DNA of 47,057 nt, taken from NCBI GenBank assembly GCA_002841685.1, contig PHAM01000004.1:1-47057 (forward strand). Direction: 5' to 3'. Each line of letters starts with the position of its first letter. Position 1 is the stretch's first letter. This stretch comes from Elusimicrobia bacterium HGW-Elusimicrobia-2. Its GTDB lineage: Bacteria; CG03. Both the position numbers and the translations under genes were made by a program. Shown here piece by piece: positions 23,256-32,551 of this stretch. Below the pieces are notes generated by a model that saw only the letters and a list, made by a program, of their open reading frames with translations, was not told where the DNA came from and made no database searches.

Positions 23256-24203
23256 ATGTTAGATATATTAGAAAAACTAAAATTGGAAGCGAAAAAAGCG
23301 TCCAGGCGCATTATTTTCCCTGAGGGGGATGATGAGCGTGTGGTTCAAGCCGCGCGTATTCTGTTGAGGGAAAAGCTTCTTGTGCCCGTGCTCGTGCGAG
23401 CGGATGATCTTCCGGGTATAGAGTGCGTCAGGCCTGAAGGTGACAGCGAAATTGACGCGCTAACGGATTCTTTTTATTCGGCCAATGAAAAAAAATATGA
23501 ATCTCGAGCTCAGGCCGCGGAAACGCTTAATTCCCCGCTTTTTTACGCGGCGATGAAACTTAAAACAGGCGCTGTGGACGGTTTTGTCGGAGGAGCGTCA
23601 AGTTCTACCGCCGATACCGTGCGGGCGCTGCTGAGATGCGTGGGGCTGAAAACCGGGGCTAAAATCCTTTCAAGTTTTTTTCTTATGATCCTGAAAGACC
23701 GTAATTTTCTTTTCGCCGACTGCGCTATAATACCATCGCCGACGTCAGAGCAGCTTGCCGATATAGCTCTCCGGACGGCTCGGTCATATAAAACTTTTGT
23801 AGGCCCCGAAGCGAAAGTCGCCCTCCTGTCGTTTTCTACGCTGGGTTCGGCTAAGGCACTTTCTCCCGGTAAGGTCCGCCGTGCCTGGGAAATCCTGAAG
23901 AGCGAAAAAAGAGATTTTGAGTTCATCGGCGAAATCCAGGCTGACGCGGCGCTTGTGCCAGAGATAGCCGTTAAAAAAACCGGAGGCGAATGGAAAGGCG
24001 GGGCGAATGTCCTGATATTTCCGGATTTGAACAGCGGCAACATAGGCTATAAACTTGTAGAGCGGCTCGCCGGCGCCAGTGCCATAGGCCCTATTCTGCA
24101 GGGCCTTGCAAAACCGGGCAATGATCTTTCGCGTGGCTGCTCGGAATTTGATATAATGAACGTAGCGCTTTTGACAGCGGCGCAATGCGGAGAAAATAAC
24201 TAA
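23256..24203 (+). CDS. pta: phosphate acetyltransferase
   Basis: Pta interconverts acetyl-CoA and acetyl phosphate in acetate fermentation or activation. The ~315-residue single-domain protein has the family core: RIIFPEGDDERVVQAA, DGFVGGASSSTADTVRALL, CAIIPSPTSEQLADIAL, VALLSFSTLGSAK and LIFPDLNSGNIGYKLVERL. The long N-terminal DRTGG region of E. coli Pta is absent, as in most short Ptas. A TTG at 23250 could add two residues, but it overlaps the -10 box. No ackA is adjacent. The stop shares its last base with the pilB start. Confidence 0.94.
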   Translation: MLDILEKLKLEAKKASRRIIFPEGDDERVVQAARILLREKLLVPVLVRADDLPGIECVRPEGDSEIDALTDSFYSANEKKYESRAQAAETLNSPLFYAAMKLKTGAVDGFVGGASSSTADTVRALLRCVGLKTGAKILSSFFLMILKDRNFLFADCAIIPSPTSEQLADIALRTARSYKTFVGPEAKVALLSFSTLGSAKALSPGKVRRAWEILKSEKRDFEFIGEIQADAALVPEIAVKKTGGEWKGGANVLIFPDLNSGNIGYKLVERLAGASAIGPILQGLAKPGNDLSRGCSEFDIMNVALLTAAQCGENN

Positions 24204-25954
24204 TGGCTAAAGAAGAACAGAAACTGGGTAAGAAAAGGCTCGGCGATCTTCTGGTTGATGTGGGCATCATAAGCGCTGAACAGCTTCAGACGGTGCTGCA
24301 GGAACAGAAAGAACGCGGCGGGAAACTCGGCCAGATACTTATGGCCATGGGTTTTATAACGGAAGACGTGCTTCTGGCCTTCCTCGGAAAGCAGTGCAAT
24401 GTTTCATATGTGAGCCTTAACGAATATGGAGATATTCCCGAAAGCGTTATACAGACGGTGCCTGAAACCATCGTCCGCCATCAGAAACTGATTCCTATCG
24501 CTCTCGAGGGAGGAGAGTTGACTATCGCCATGAGCGATCCAGCTAATGTTTTCGCTGTTGATGATCTGAAGATGATGACCGGCAGAAACATAAAAGTTGT
24601 GATAGCCAGCGAAGCTGAAATAAAAAATGCCATAGACAAATATTACGGAGCCAAGGGTTCCATGGCGGATATTCTGAAAGAAATGGACGCTCCCGAGGGT
24701 TCTGAAGATGATGTTGAACTGGTGAAAGAACAGGATACCGGTTCCGATATAATAGCGCTGGAAGCCCAGGGAGAAGACGCTCCCGTGATCAAGATAGTCA
24801 ACTTGATCCTGGGCGGCGCCGTGACAGCGGGTGCCAGTGATATTCACATAGAACCGTTTGAAACATCGTTGCGGGTGCGATACCGCATTGACGGCGTTTT
24901 ACACGAGGTGACAGCACCGCCGAAAAAACTTCAGAATGCTCTGGCTAGCCGTCTCAAGATCATGGCGAAGCTGGATATCGCCGAGCACCGCCTTCCCCAG
25001 GACGGCAGAATCAAGATAAAAGTGCAGAACAAGGGGATAGATCTGCGTGTATCGGTGCTGCCGACAGCCTTCGGCGAGAAAATCGTGATGCGTCTTCTGG
25101 ATCCCGAATCGCTGAAACTCGATCTAACCCTCCTGGGCTTTGATGAAAATTCGCTAAAAATATACCAGAAAAACATAGATGTTCCTTACGGCATTGTTCT
25201 TGTTACGGGCCCTACAGGTTCCGGCAAATCGACGACTCTTTATTCCACGCTTTCCACTTTGAACAAACCGGACGTAAATATAATGACGATAGAAGATCCT
25301 GTCGAATATGTACTTGAGGGAATCAATCAGGTTCAGGCCAACAATGATATAGGCTTGACTTTTGCGGAAGGCTTGAAATCCTTTCTCCGGCAGGATCCCG
25401 ATATCATAATGGTCGGTGAAATCCGTGACACGGAAACGGCTGAAATCGCCATAAACGCCGCGTTGACCGGTCACCTTGTTTTTTCCACGCTGCACACGAA
25501 TGACGCCCCTGGTTCCATGACGCGTCTCAATAACATGGGCATCGAGCCCTTTCTAACGACATCAACGATAGTCATGGTGATAGCCCAGAGGCTTGTGCGG
25601 TTAATTTGTCCACGATGCAAGGAGCAGTTTGAGGTGGAATACGACAAAATAAAACATCTGGGCATCACTCCGGAAATGGTGGGGGGTAAATCAAAAGTTA
25701 TGCTTTCCCGCGGCACCGGCTGTGATCTTTGTTCCAACACGGGTTACAAAGGCAGAAACGCCTGCTATGAAGTTATGGAAATCAATGATAAAATAAGAGA
25801 TCTGGTGCTCGAGCGCGCTCCGACCCATCTTCTTAAGCAGATGGCCAGAGAGAACGGCATGAAGACATTGAGAGAGGCGGCGGTTTGGAAATTGCTTAAC
25901 GGTGTGACGACGCTTGAAGAAGTGATGCGCGTGACTTTCACCGATACTGACTAA
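24203..25954 (+). CDS. pilB: type IV pilus assembly ATPase PilB (GspE family)
   Basis: PilB is the hexameric cytoplasmic motor for pilus extension. The 583-residue protein has an N-terminal MshEN/T2SSE_N domain (GDLLVDVGIISAEQLQTVL) and a catalytic core with SDIHIEPFE. Walker A is GPTGSGKSTTLYS, followed by the Asp box TIEDPVEYVLEG, Walker B DPDIIMVGEIRD and the His box LVFSTLHTNDA. It also has the tetracysteine zinc site CPRC...CDLC of extension ATPases, which separates it from PilT. It shares one base with the pta stop. No pilin gene lies in the window. Confidence 0.96.
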   Translation: MAKEEQKLGKKRLGDLLVDVGIISAEQLQTVLQEQKERGGKLGQILMAMGFITEDVLLAFLGKQCNVSYVSLNEYGDIPESVIQTVPETIVRHQKLIPIALEGGELTIAMSDPANVFAVDDLKMMTGRNIKVVIASEAEIKNAIDKYYGAKGSMADILKEMDAPEGSEDDVELVKEQDTGSDIIALEAQGEDAPVIKIVNLILGGAVTAGASDIHIEPFETSLRVRYRIDGVLHEVTAPPKKLQNALASRLKIMAKLDIAEHRLPQDGRIKIKVQNKGIDLRVSVLPTAFGEKIVMRLLDPESLKLDLTLLGFDENSLKIYQKNIDVPYGIVLVTGPTGSGKSTTLYSTLSTLNKPDVNIMTIEDPVEYVLEGINQVQANNDIGLTFAEGLKSFLRQDPDIIMVGEIRDTETAEIAINAALTGHLVFSTLHTNDAPGSMTRLNNMGIEPFLTTSTIVMVIAQRLVRLICPRCKEQFEVEYDKIKHLGITPEMVGGKSKVMLSRGTGCDLCSNTGYKGRNACYEVMEINDKIRDLVLERAPTHLLKQMARENGMKTLREAAVWKLLNGVTTLEEVMRVTFTDTD

Positions 25955-25995
25955 ACGCCGCACCTTGGCCGGCGGTTAATTAAAAGGAGATATTA

Positions 25996-27060
25996 ATGGT
26001 AGGCATTGATCAGCTTTTAAAAGAAATGATGGATAAGAAGGCGTCAGATCTTCATATCATAGACGGTTGTCCGCCCGCGATACGGCTTGACGGCGAAGTG
26101 GTGCAGATGGACTATGAGTCGCTTTCTCCCGAAGACACCCAGTCGCTCGTTTACAGTTTACTGACGGAAAAACAGAAAGCCAAATTTGAATCGGAGAGCG
26201 AGCTCGATCTCGGTTTCGGAATCAAGGGCTTGGGAAGGATAAGAATGAATGTGTACCGTCAGCGCGGGGCCGTTTGCGCGGCCATGAGGGCCATTCCCTA
26301 TGATTTTATGACTTTTGAAGAGCTGGGCCTCCCGCCTCTCATTCATCAGATCGTCAAAATGCGCACCGGGCTTATCCTTGTGACGGGCCCTACGGGTTCG
26401 GGAAAATCAACGACGCTCGCCTCGATCATCAACTATTTGAATGAAAACAGGAGTTCTCATATTGTTACGATAGAGGATCCCATCGAATATGTCCATTCGC
26501 ACAAAAAATGTCTTGTTTCGCAAAGGGAAGTCGGCGCCGACACCGAAACCTTCTCCGCTTCGCTGAAACATGTGATGCGTCAGGACCCTGATATTATTCT
26601 TATCGGCGAAATGCGCGACCTTGAAACGATTGAGGCGGCGCTGACCGTGGCCGAAACCGGCCATCTTGCTTTCGCGACTCTCCACACGCCGGATGCCGTG
26701 CAGTCCATAAACAGAATAATTGATGTGTTTCCTCCTCATCAGCAGCCGCAGATAAGGAGTCAGCTTTCTTTTGTGCTCCAGGCCGTGTTCTGTCAGGAGC
26801 TGCTGAAAAAACAGGGTGGCGGACGCGCGATGGTTTGCGAGGCCCTGCTTGTAACACCGGCTATCAGAAATATGATCCGCGAGGAAAAAGCGGAACAGGC
26901 GGCCACAGCCATGCAATCAGGCGGACGATTCGGCATGCAGACCAAGAATACAGCAATTTATGAAGCCTATAAAAAAAGATATATTACTAAAGAACAGGCT
27001 TTTGCTGTTACTAACGATGTTGAGGAATTGAAAAGGCTGCTCGGCAAAGGGGTGATGTAA
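25996..27060 (+). CDS. pilT: pilus retraction ATPase PilT
   Basis: PilT powers type IV pilus retraction and twitching. The 354-residue protein has ASDLHIIDGCPPAIRLDGE, Walker A GPTGSGKSTTLASI, Asp box TIEDPIEYVH, Walker B DPDIILIGEMRD, and the PilT-specific AIRNMIREEK near the C-terminus. It has no tetracysteine site. An AAGGAG ribosome-binding site precedes the ATG. It lies between pilB and pilC, a common retraction/extension arrangement. Confidence 0.96.
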   Translation: MVGIDQLLKEMMDKKASDLHIIDGCPPAIRLDGEVVQMDYESLSPEDTQSLVYSLLTEKQKAKFESESELDLGFGIKGLGRIRMNVYRQRGAVCAAMRAIPYDFMTFEELGLPPLIHQIVKMRTGLILVTGPTGSGKSTTLASIINYLNENRSSHIVTIEDPIEYVHSHKKCLVSQREVGADTETFSASLKHVMRQDPDIILIGEMRDLETIEAALTVAETGHLAFATLHTPDAVQSINRIIDVFPPHQQPQIRSQLSFVLQAVFCQELLKKQGGGRAMVCEALLVTPAIRNMIREEKAEQAATAMQSGGRFGMQTKNTAIYEAYKKRYITKEQAFAVTNDVEELKRLLGKGVM

Positions 27061-27061
27061 T

Positions 27062-28282
27062 ATGATTTTCGGCTATAAAGTGCGTACAGCTAAAGGCGGA
27101 ACCCTCGAAGGCACTCTTGAGGCAAATGACCAGAGAGCCGCCGTTGAAAAGCTCAGGGCTCAGCAGTATATTGTTCTTGAGATCAAAGAACAGCATGCAA
27201 ACGCTTTCACGGATTTGCTTAATTCAATTAATCCGTTCAAGCCGAAAGCAAGTCCGAAAGACGTGGTGATATTTTCCAGGCAGCTCTCGGTTATGATCAA
27301 CGCCGGTATTCCCATCGTTCAGGCGATGTCTATCATAGGGGATCAGATAGAAAACCCTTATTTTAAAAATGTGATAATCACCATACGCGAAGACATAGAG
27401 GGTGGCACCTCCATAGCGGACGCGCTGGAAAAATATCCCGATTGTTTTGATACGCTCTATGTCAATATGGCCCGCGCCGGTGAGCTCGGAGGCATACTGG
27501 ATGTAATTCTTGACAGGCTGTCGACATATCTTGAGGCCGCGGAAAATCTTAAAGGCAAGGTGAAAGGCGCACTGTCATATCCGACAGTCGTTGTCTTTAT
27601 CTGTCTGGGCGTCACGATTTTCCTTATGGTTTTTGTTGTCCCTACCTTTAAAGAAGTTTTTTCATCTTTCGGCAGCGCACTGCCGGCTCCGACTCAGATC
27701 GTTGTAGATCTAAGCGATTTTTTCATACAGAATATTCTGGCTATCATAGCCGGCATAGTCATTGTTGTCGTCGGCGTTAAGAAATTCGCGGCAAGCGAGG
27801 TGGGGAGAAAATTCCTTGAACCCCGCATGCTCAAAGCGCCGATTATAGGACCGCTCCTTATAAAAACCGCCACAGCCAAATTTACCCGCACTTTCGGAAC
27901 GCTTGTTAAAAGCGGCGTGCCGATACTTTCGGCCATGGAGACCGTGGCCAAAACCGCCGGCAACTGGGCCGTTGAGGAAGCCGTGATGACGGCCCGCGAG
28001 GCCATACGCGAGGGTGAGAAAATCGCCGAACCTCTTGCCCGCTCCGGAATTTTTCCGTCAATGGTGAACCAGATGGTAAAAGTCGGCGAGGAAACCGGCA
28101 ATCTTGACGTCATGCTCACAAAGATCGCCGACTTTTATGACACGGAAGTAGATGAGGCCGTTAAAGCTATGACCTCGCTTATTGAACCGCTGGTGATTGT
28201 TTTTCTCGGCGTTGTCGTTGGCGCTCTGGTGATAGCCATGTACCTGCCTATATTCAATATGGGCTCTATGGTCGGCGGCTGA
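27062..28282 (+). CDS. pilC: type IV pilus inner-membrane platform protein PilC (GspF family)
   Basis: PilC is the inner-membrane platform that couples the PilB/PilT motors to pilin polymerisation. The 406-residue protein has two GspF domains (about 70-195 and 275-395). Repeated signatures are FSRQLSVMINAGIPIVQAM and FTRTFGTLVKSGVPILSAM, with three hydrophobic helices (near 170, 225 and 375). The start follows the pilT stop by 1 nt with a GGGGTGAT site. The N-terminal domain includes the FGYKVRTAKGGTLEGTLEA segment typical of PilC. Confidence 0.95.
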   Translation: MIFGYKVRTAKGGTLEGTLEANDQRAAVEKLRAQQYIVLEIKEQHANAFTDLLNSINPFKPKASPKDVVIFSRQLSVMINAGIPIVQAMSIIGDQIENPYFKNVIITIREDIEGGTSIADALEKYPDCFDTLYVNMARAGELGGILDVILDRLSTYLEAAENLKGKVKGALSYPTVVVFICLGVTIFLMVFVVPTFKEVFSSFGSALPAPTQIVVDLSDFFIQNILAIIAGIVIVVVGVKKFAASEVGRKFLEPRMLKAPIIGPLLIKTATAKFTRTFGTLVKSGVPILSAMETVAKTAGNWAVEEAVMTAREAIREGEKIAEPLARSGIFPSMVNQMVKVGEETGNLDVMLTKIADFYDTEVDEAVKAMTSLIEPLVIVFLGVVVGALVIAMYLPIFNMGSMVGG

Positions 28283-28288
28283 TAAACT

Positions 28289-29344
28289 TTGTTCCAGCAC
28301 GCTTCGCAGGGCCGTCAGGCGGATTTGGGTTTTGATGTAAACAAAAAAATACTTATGTTTACCGGCGCCTCCGGCGGTCACATAATGCCCGCGCTGGCCT
28401 TGCGCAGATATTTTCCACTGGCTCCGATCATTGCCGTCAGGACCGTCACAACCGAGGCGCTTTTGAAAGACACGGCGAATGTTGTTTTCATACGGCCGCT
28501 GGCTCTCGGAAAAATAACTTTTGACGCTCTGAAAGATCTTTTCCGCGCGATCGTCTTCGCGTTGAAATTCAAAAGCGAACGGATTCTGTGCTTTGGGTCA
28601 TATCTTAACGCTGTCGGCGTCTTCTGCGCAAAGATCGGCGGAGCCGGACTTTATTTTTTTGAACCCAATGCCGTGCCCGGGAAAGGCACGGCGCTCCTCA
28701 GTCATTTTGCCGATAAGATCTTTTATATTTTCCCGACGCGTGTGAAATACCAAAACGGTGTTTTCTGTAAATTCCCCGTCTCGGCTGTCAAATATGGCCG
28801 TGAGGAAGCACTTTCGCGCCTGGGGCTTTCTTCTGATCAGCCGCTCATTCTTATTTTCGGTGGCAGTCAGGGCAGCAGTTTTATCAATGATCTTGTCGCG
28901 GGACTGCTTTCAAAACTCAGATTCGTCCAGATAATCCATATAACGGGAGAGGCGGATTTTGTCCGCGTGAACGCCGCGTATGATGCTCATAAAGGTAAGC
29001 ATCTTATTCTGCCGGCCTGTTATTATATGAGTTTACTCTACAGCGCCGCCGATGCTGTTGTATCAAGGGCCGGCGCCGGAACACTTGCGGAACTGGCTTT
29101 CTATAAAATACCCTCTTTGCTGATACCGTATCCCCTGGCGGGAGCTCATCAGGAAAAAAACGCGGAATTTTTTTCCTCGCCGCCCGCGGCGCTTATAATC
29201 ACCCAGCGTGACGCTGAAGACGGCGTGGTCTTGAAGGCGATCGAGGAGCTTGTTTCAGGAAATTTCTGGAAATTAAAAGAGAATCTTGCTAAAATCAGCC
29301 TTTCCGATGACGGCGCCGACCTTGCGGAAAAATTGTCGGCGTAG
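28289..29344 (+). CDS. murG: MurG-like UDP-N-acetylglucosamine transferase
   Basis: MurG adds GlcNAc to lipid I to make lipid II on the inner-membrane face. The GT28-type protein (up to 351 aa) has a MFTGASGGHIMPALAL loop, the N-domain core FEPNAVPGKGTALLS, the C-domain IFGGSQGSSFINDL, and the nucleotide-site SRAGAGTLAELAFYKIPSLLIPYPLAGAHQEKNA. The start is uncertain: TTG at 28289 (ORF track), TTG at 28325, or the ATG just before FTGASGG. It sits apart from the dcw cluster, directly after pilC, and may be the cell's only murG. The family also includes non-peptidoglycan glycosyltransferases. Confidence 0.85.
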   Translation: MFQHASQGRQADLGFDVNKKILMFTGASGGHIMPALALRRYFPLAPIIAVRTVTTEALLKDTANVVFIRPLALGKITFDALKDLFRAIVFALKFKSERILCFGSYLNAVGVFCAKIGGAGLYFFEPNAVPGKGTALLSHFADKIFYIFPTRVKYQNGVFCKFPVSAVKYGREEALSRLGLSSDQPLILIFGGSQGSSFINDLVAGLLSKLRFVQIIHITGEADFVRVNAAYDAHKGKHLILPACYYMSLLYSAADAVVSRAGAGTLAELAFYKIPSLLIPYPLAGAHQEKNAEFFSSPPAALIITQRDAEDGVVLKAIEELVSGNFWKLKENLAKISLSDDGADLAEKLSA

Positions 29345-29358
29345 AGCGGGGATTTTAT

Positions 29359-29757
29359 ATGGTCAAAAGCATAGAAGTAAAAACACATGATCAAACGGAG
29401 ATGGTAGATATCACGGGCGCCGTGGCAACCGCGGTAAGATCATCCGCCGTCAAGGAAGGAACGGCTTTTGTTTTTGTGCCGCACACGACGGCCGGGGTGA
29501 CGATCAACGAAAACGCGGACCCCGATGTGAAAAGGGATATCCTGTCGGAGATGAATAAGGTGATACCTTTTCACGATGATTACATGCACGCGGAAGGGAA
29601 TTCAGCCGCGCATATAAAGTCATCGCTTTTCGGACCGGGCCTGACCGTTATTGTAAGCGGCGGAAAACTTCTTTTGGGAACATGGCAGAGCATATATTTC
29701 TGCGAGTTTGACGGTCCGAGAAACAGAAGATTATACGTGAAGATTCAGGAGGGATAA
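29359..29757 (+). CDS. YjbQ/UPF0047 family protein
   Basis: The 132-residue protein is a clear UPF0047 (YjbQ) member: GTAFVFVPHTTAGVTINENADPDVKRDIL, HAEGNSAAHIKSSLFG and GTWQSIYFCEFDGPRNR. These carry the conserved His, Asn and Glu of the family. Some members have weak thiamine-phosphate synthase activity, so databases use 'secondary thiamine-phosphate synthase'. The true role is unknown. It is flanked closely by murG and asd, with no intergenic gap before asd. Confidence 0.9.
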   Translation: MVKSIEVKTHDQTEMVDITGAVATAVRSSAVKEGTAFVFVPHTTAGVTINENADPDVKRDILSEMNKVIPFHDDYMHAEGNSAAHIKSSLFGPGLTVIVSGGKLLLGTWQSIYFCEFDGPRNRRLYVKIQEG

Positions 29758-30789
29758 ATGAGAAATTATAAAGTCGCGGTCGCCGGGTCCACCGGCGCGG
29801 TGGGCAGAGAGATGCTGAAGATGCTGGAAAGGCTTGATTTCCCGGTGGGTGAAATCCGTCTTCTTGCTTCGTCGCGGTCAGCGGGAAAGAAGCCCACTTT
29901 CAAAGGCAGAGAGATAACGGTTGAGGAGCTTTCACCGGAGTGGATCGTGAACAACGACCTTGATATGGTCATTATGTCTGCCGGCGGTTCCATTTCGGAG
30001 AAATACGCTCCCCTGTTCAGGGACAAAAAAATCTATGTTATAGACAATTCTTCCGCATGGCGCATGGATAAAGATGTGCCCCTTGTCGTGCCTGAAATAA
30101 ATTCGGCAACTTTGTCAAAAGACAAATACATTATCGCGAATCCCAACTGCTCCACCATCCAGATGGTGCACGCTCTCGCCCCGCTGCACAGAAAAGCAGT
30201 GATCAAAAGGATAATTGCCGTCACTTTTCAGGCCGTCTCCGGAGCCGGACAGAAAGCAATAAGCGAACTGGAAAAAGAAAGCCGGCAGATCGTTGAAAGC
30301 GGCTTCGCCGAAAAAAAACTTTCCAATAAAGATTTTTCGCCTTTTCCCCGCCAGATCGCTTTTAACTGCATACCGCAGATAGATGTTTTTATGGAAAACG
30401 CTTTCACAAAAGAAGAAATGAAAATGGTGAACGAAACAAAAAAAATACTCGACCCGAGCATAGAGCTTTCCGTCACCTGCGTGAGGGTGCCGGTTTTCCG
30501 GGGCCATTCCGAGGCGGTTAACATAGAGTTTTCAAATGATATCAGCGCAGACGAGGCGAGAAAGCTTCTGGAAAAAGAACCGGGGATTAAAGTTATTGAC
30601 GACACGGCTTCCCTTAAGTATCCGACGGCCATAGACGCCGACGGGGAGCTGGAGACTTTTGTCGGGAGGATACGGAAAGACGAATCCCGCCCGAACAGTT
30701 TATGGATGTGGATCGTCTCGGATAATCTTCTCAAAGGCGCCGCTCTCAATGCCGTGCAGATAGCGCAGAAACTCATTGAAATCATCTGA
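29758..30789 (+). CDS. asd: aspartate-semialdehyde dehydrogenase
   Basis: Asd reduces aspartyl phosphate to aspartate semialdehyde for lysine/meso-DAP, threonine and methionine synthesis. The 343-residue protein has the NADP loop AVAGSTGAVGREML, the active-site Cys in ANPNCSTIQM, and CVRVPVFRGHSEAVNIEF with the catalytic His. It starts immediately after the yjbQ stop with a GGAGGGA ribosome-binding site. It supplies the DAP branch implied by the DNPR-type MurE and the threonine/methionine branch near thrS and metH. Confidence 0.96.
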   Translation: MRNYKVAVAGSTGAVGREMLKMLERLDFPVGEIRLLASSRSAGKKPTFKGREITVEELSPEWIVNNDLDMVIMSAGGSISEKYAPLFRDKKIYVIDNSSAWRMDKDVPLVVPEINSATLSKDKYIIANPNCSTIQMVHALAPLHRKAVIKRIIAVTFQAVSGAGQKAISELEKESRQIVESGFAEKKLSNKDFSPFPRQIAFNCIPQIDVFMENAFTKEEMKMVNETKKILDPSIELSVTCVRVPVFRGHSEAVNIEFSNDISADEARKLLEKEPGIKVIDDTASLKYPTAIDADGELETFVGRIRKDESRPNSLWMWIVSDNLLKGAALNAVQIAQKLIEII

Positions 30790-30837
30790 GTCTGTGCCAA
30801 TGGTTCCCGCCGGCGGCCTCTCCCCCGTATTTTTTCT

Positions 30838-31563
30838 ATGAGGCGCTATAAACTTTCGCTTTCTTACGACGGGAGCAGATTTCACGGGAGTCAGATACAG
30901 AATGATAAGCCGACTGTCGCGGGGAATCTCGCCGCGGCTTTGAAAAAAGTTCTCGGAGTTTCGCCGCGCGTGCTGTTCGCGTCCAGAACCGACCGCGGCG
31001 TTCATGCCAGGGAAAATGTCTGTTCTTTCGAGGCGTCTTTGAAGATGCCCGTATCCGCTCTCGTGGGCGCTCTGAATTCAAGGCTCGGAGGATATGTGAA
31101 GATCAATCGTATCAGCCGTGCCGATGATTCTTTTAATCCGCGTCACGGCTGTCTGTCAAAAACATACAGATATTATGTGAGCTGTAAGGAAAATTTTCCC
31201 TATATGCGGGATTATGTTTTTTCCGTTCCGCAAAGACTTGACCGTAAAAAAATGGAGAAGGCGGCGGCGCTTTTAACGGGAAAAAAGGATTTTCGCCGGC
31301 TGTCGTCATGCTCAGATAGAGAAAACACGATATGTCATATCCTCGATTGCAGGGTGTCAAAGGGCAGTCCTGACTTCTTTATTGAGATAGAGGGCTCTCA
31401 TTTCCTCTATAAAATGGTCCGAACGGCGGCCTCTTTTATCATAGCCTGCGGTAAAGGAGAAATAGAGCCGGATGATCTCGGCGCCATTCTGGAAGGTTGC
31501 CGCAAGCGCGTAGGCCCTGCTCCGGCCGAAGGCCTTTATCTATGGCGCGTGAAATATCTGTAA
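30838..31563 (+). CDS. truA: tRNA pseudouridine(38-40) synthase TruA
   Basis: TruA makes pseudouridine at positions 38-40 of the tRNA anticodon arm. The 241-residue protein has LSLSYDGSRFHGSQIQ at the N-terminus and the catalytic Asp52 in ASRTDRGVHA. It also has KTYRYYVSC and the C-terminal FLYKMVRTAASFIIACGKGEIEPDDL block. It is 49 bp after asd and has no visible Shine-Dalgarno. It ends the plus-strand run that began with pta. Confidence 0.95.
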   Translation: MRRYKLSLSYDGSRFHGSQIQNDKPTVAGNLAAALKKVLGVSPRVLFASRTDRGVHARENVCSFEASLKMPVSALVGALNSRLGGYVKINRISRADDSFNPRHGCLSKTYRYYVSCKENFPYMRDYVFSVPQRLDRKKMEKAAALLTGKKDFRRLSSCSDRENTICHILDCRVSKGSPDFFIEIEGSHFLYKMVRTAASFIIACGKGEIEPDDLGAILEGCRKRVGPAPAEGLYLWRVKYL

Positions 31564-31602
31564 CAGGCGCCGCGGCTTGCGGTCTCGGTGATATTTATTA
31601 CA

Positions 31603-31632
31603 TTGACATATCGCCGTCAGCTAAGGTAAAAT
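31603..31632 (+). promoter_or_regulatory. promoter of the lipoprotein/PorV-CsgG pair
   Basis: TTGACA (31603-31608), 18-nt spacer and TAAAAT (31627-31632). The lipoprotein ATG is 57 nt further, preceded by GGGAGG. Confidence 0.65.
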
Positions 31633-31688
31633 GCAGTTAGGATGCGCTAGGCATTTATTTATATGAAAAAATACAGGGAGGTTGTTTT

Positions 31689-32540
31689 ATGAGAAACAAA
31701 TTGTTTGCGGCCCTTGCCGTTATCAGTGTTTTCGCGGTGACATCCTGCGATAACAAAAACCTTTTCGGCAAGTTTCATAAAGCGGGCAGTTCCGCGAGCA
31801 TAGAAGTTCTGCTCTCCGACGCCAACTCGGCTCTCGCCAATGACAACCCCGCCGAAGCCAAGGCAATAGCGGATAAGATCCTGGCGAAGGACCCCAACAA
31901 TTCCGAAGCCCTCTATATATCGGCCGCCGCCGGCCTCAAAGTAGCCGGATTTGATGTTGCCGGAATTCTTATTTCTGTAATCGGTTCTACCGCTACGGCA
32001 GACGCTGGTTCACTCCTTGAATCTTTTGCCAATTTGGATCTTAACGCAATTTCTAAAGCAATAGATATATCGGTTCAACAGTTAAAACGGATAGCCGACG
32101 ATGGTGATACTAATGGCGCAATTGCCGATGATGATATTGATGTGAATTTGAATCTCGGGATTCTCGAAATTTTAAATGCGGCAATCAATATCATAGACTT
32201 CAATGACAATTATACTATCCTGAATGATACCAGTGATGTGGTTCAGATCGATGACAATTACAAAGTGACAGTGAAAGTAGGGACAGGAACTTATAAATCT
32301 GTAAGTGAGTTAACTGACGACGAAGTGGTTCAGTTAAAAGACCTTCATGGCGACGCTTTAGCCAATAAAGTAGGCGAGAGCATCACTCAGATTGACTCGG
32401 CGGTTAATCACTTTACTGTCGCTTCCAATGGCGTGGCCGGGGGCTCGTCTATTATGGATGATCTCAAAAATACAGTCAGCAATGATTTGAAAACTGAATT
32501 TGATGATTTTTACAGCAGGCTTACTTCTACAAGCACATAG
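31689..32540 (+). CDS. predicted lipoprotein with TPR-like N-terminus
   Basis: The 283-residue protein has a lipoprotein signal peptide ending AVTSC (lipid-modified Cys20). Next is a TPR-like segment, DANSALANDNPAEAKAIADKILAKDPNNSEALYISAAAGL. The remainder is an acidic Asp/Asn/Ser-rich region I do not recognise. It is followed after 11 bp by the PorV-CsgG fusion gene with a GGAG site, so the two are probably one operon. A role as a periplasmic or outer-membrane partner of that protein is inference. Confidence 0.75.
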   Translation: MRNKLFAALAVISVFAVTSCDNKNLFGKFHKAGSSASIEVLLSDANSALANDNPAEAKAIADKILAKDPNNSEALYISAAAGLKVAGFDVAGILISVIGSTATADAGSLLESFANLDLNAISKAIDISVQQLKRIADDGDTNGAIADDDIDVNLNLGILEILNAAINIIDFNDNYTILNDTSDVVQIDDNYKVTVKVGTGTYKSVSELTDDEVVQLKDLHGDALANKVGESITQIDSAVNHFTVASNGVAGGSSIMDDLKNTVSNDLKTEFDDFYSRLTSTST

Positions 32541-32551
32541 GAGACAGAATA

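Noticed and set aside
30789-30838. terminator after asd from CCGCCGGCGG and a later T-run
   Set aside because: The palindrome has almost no loop and the T-run is 15 nt away, so it does not fit an intrinsic terminator.
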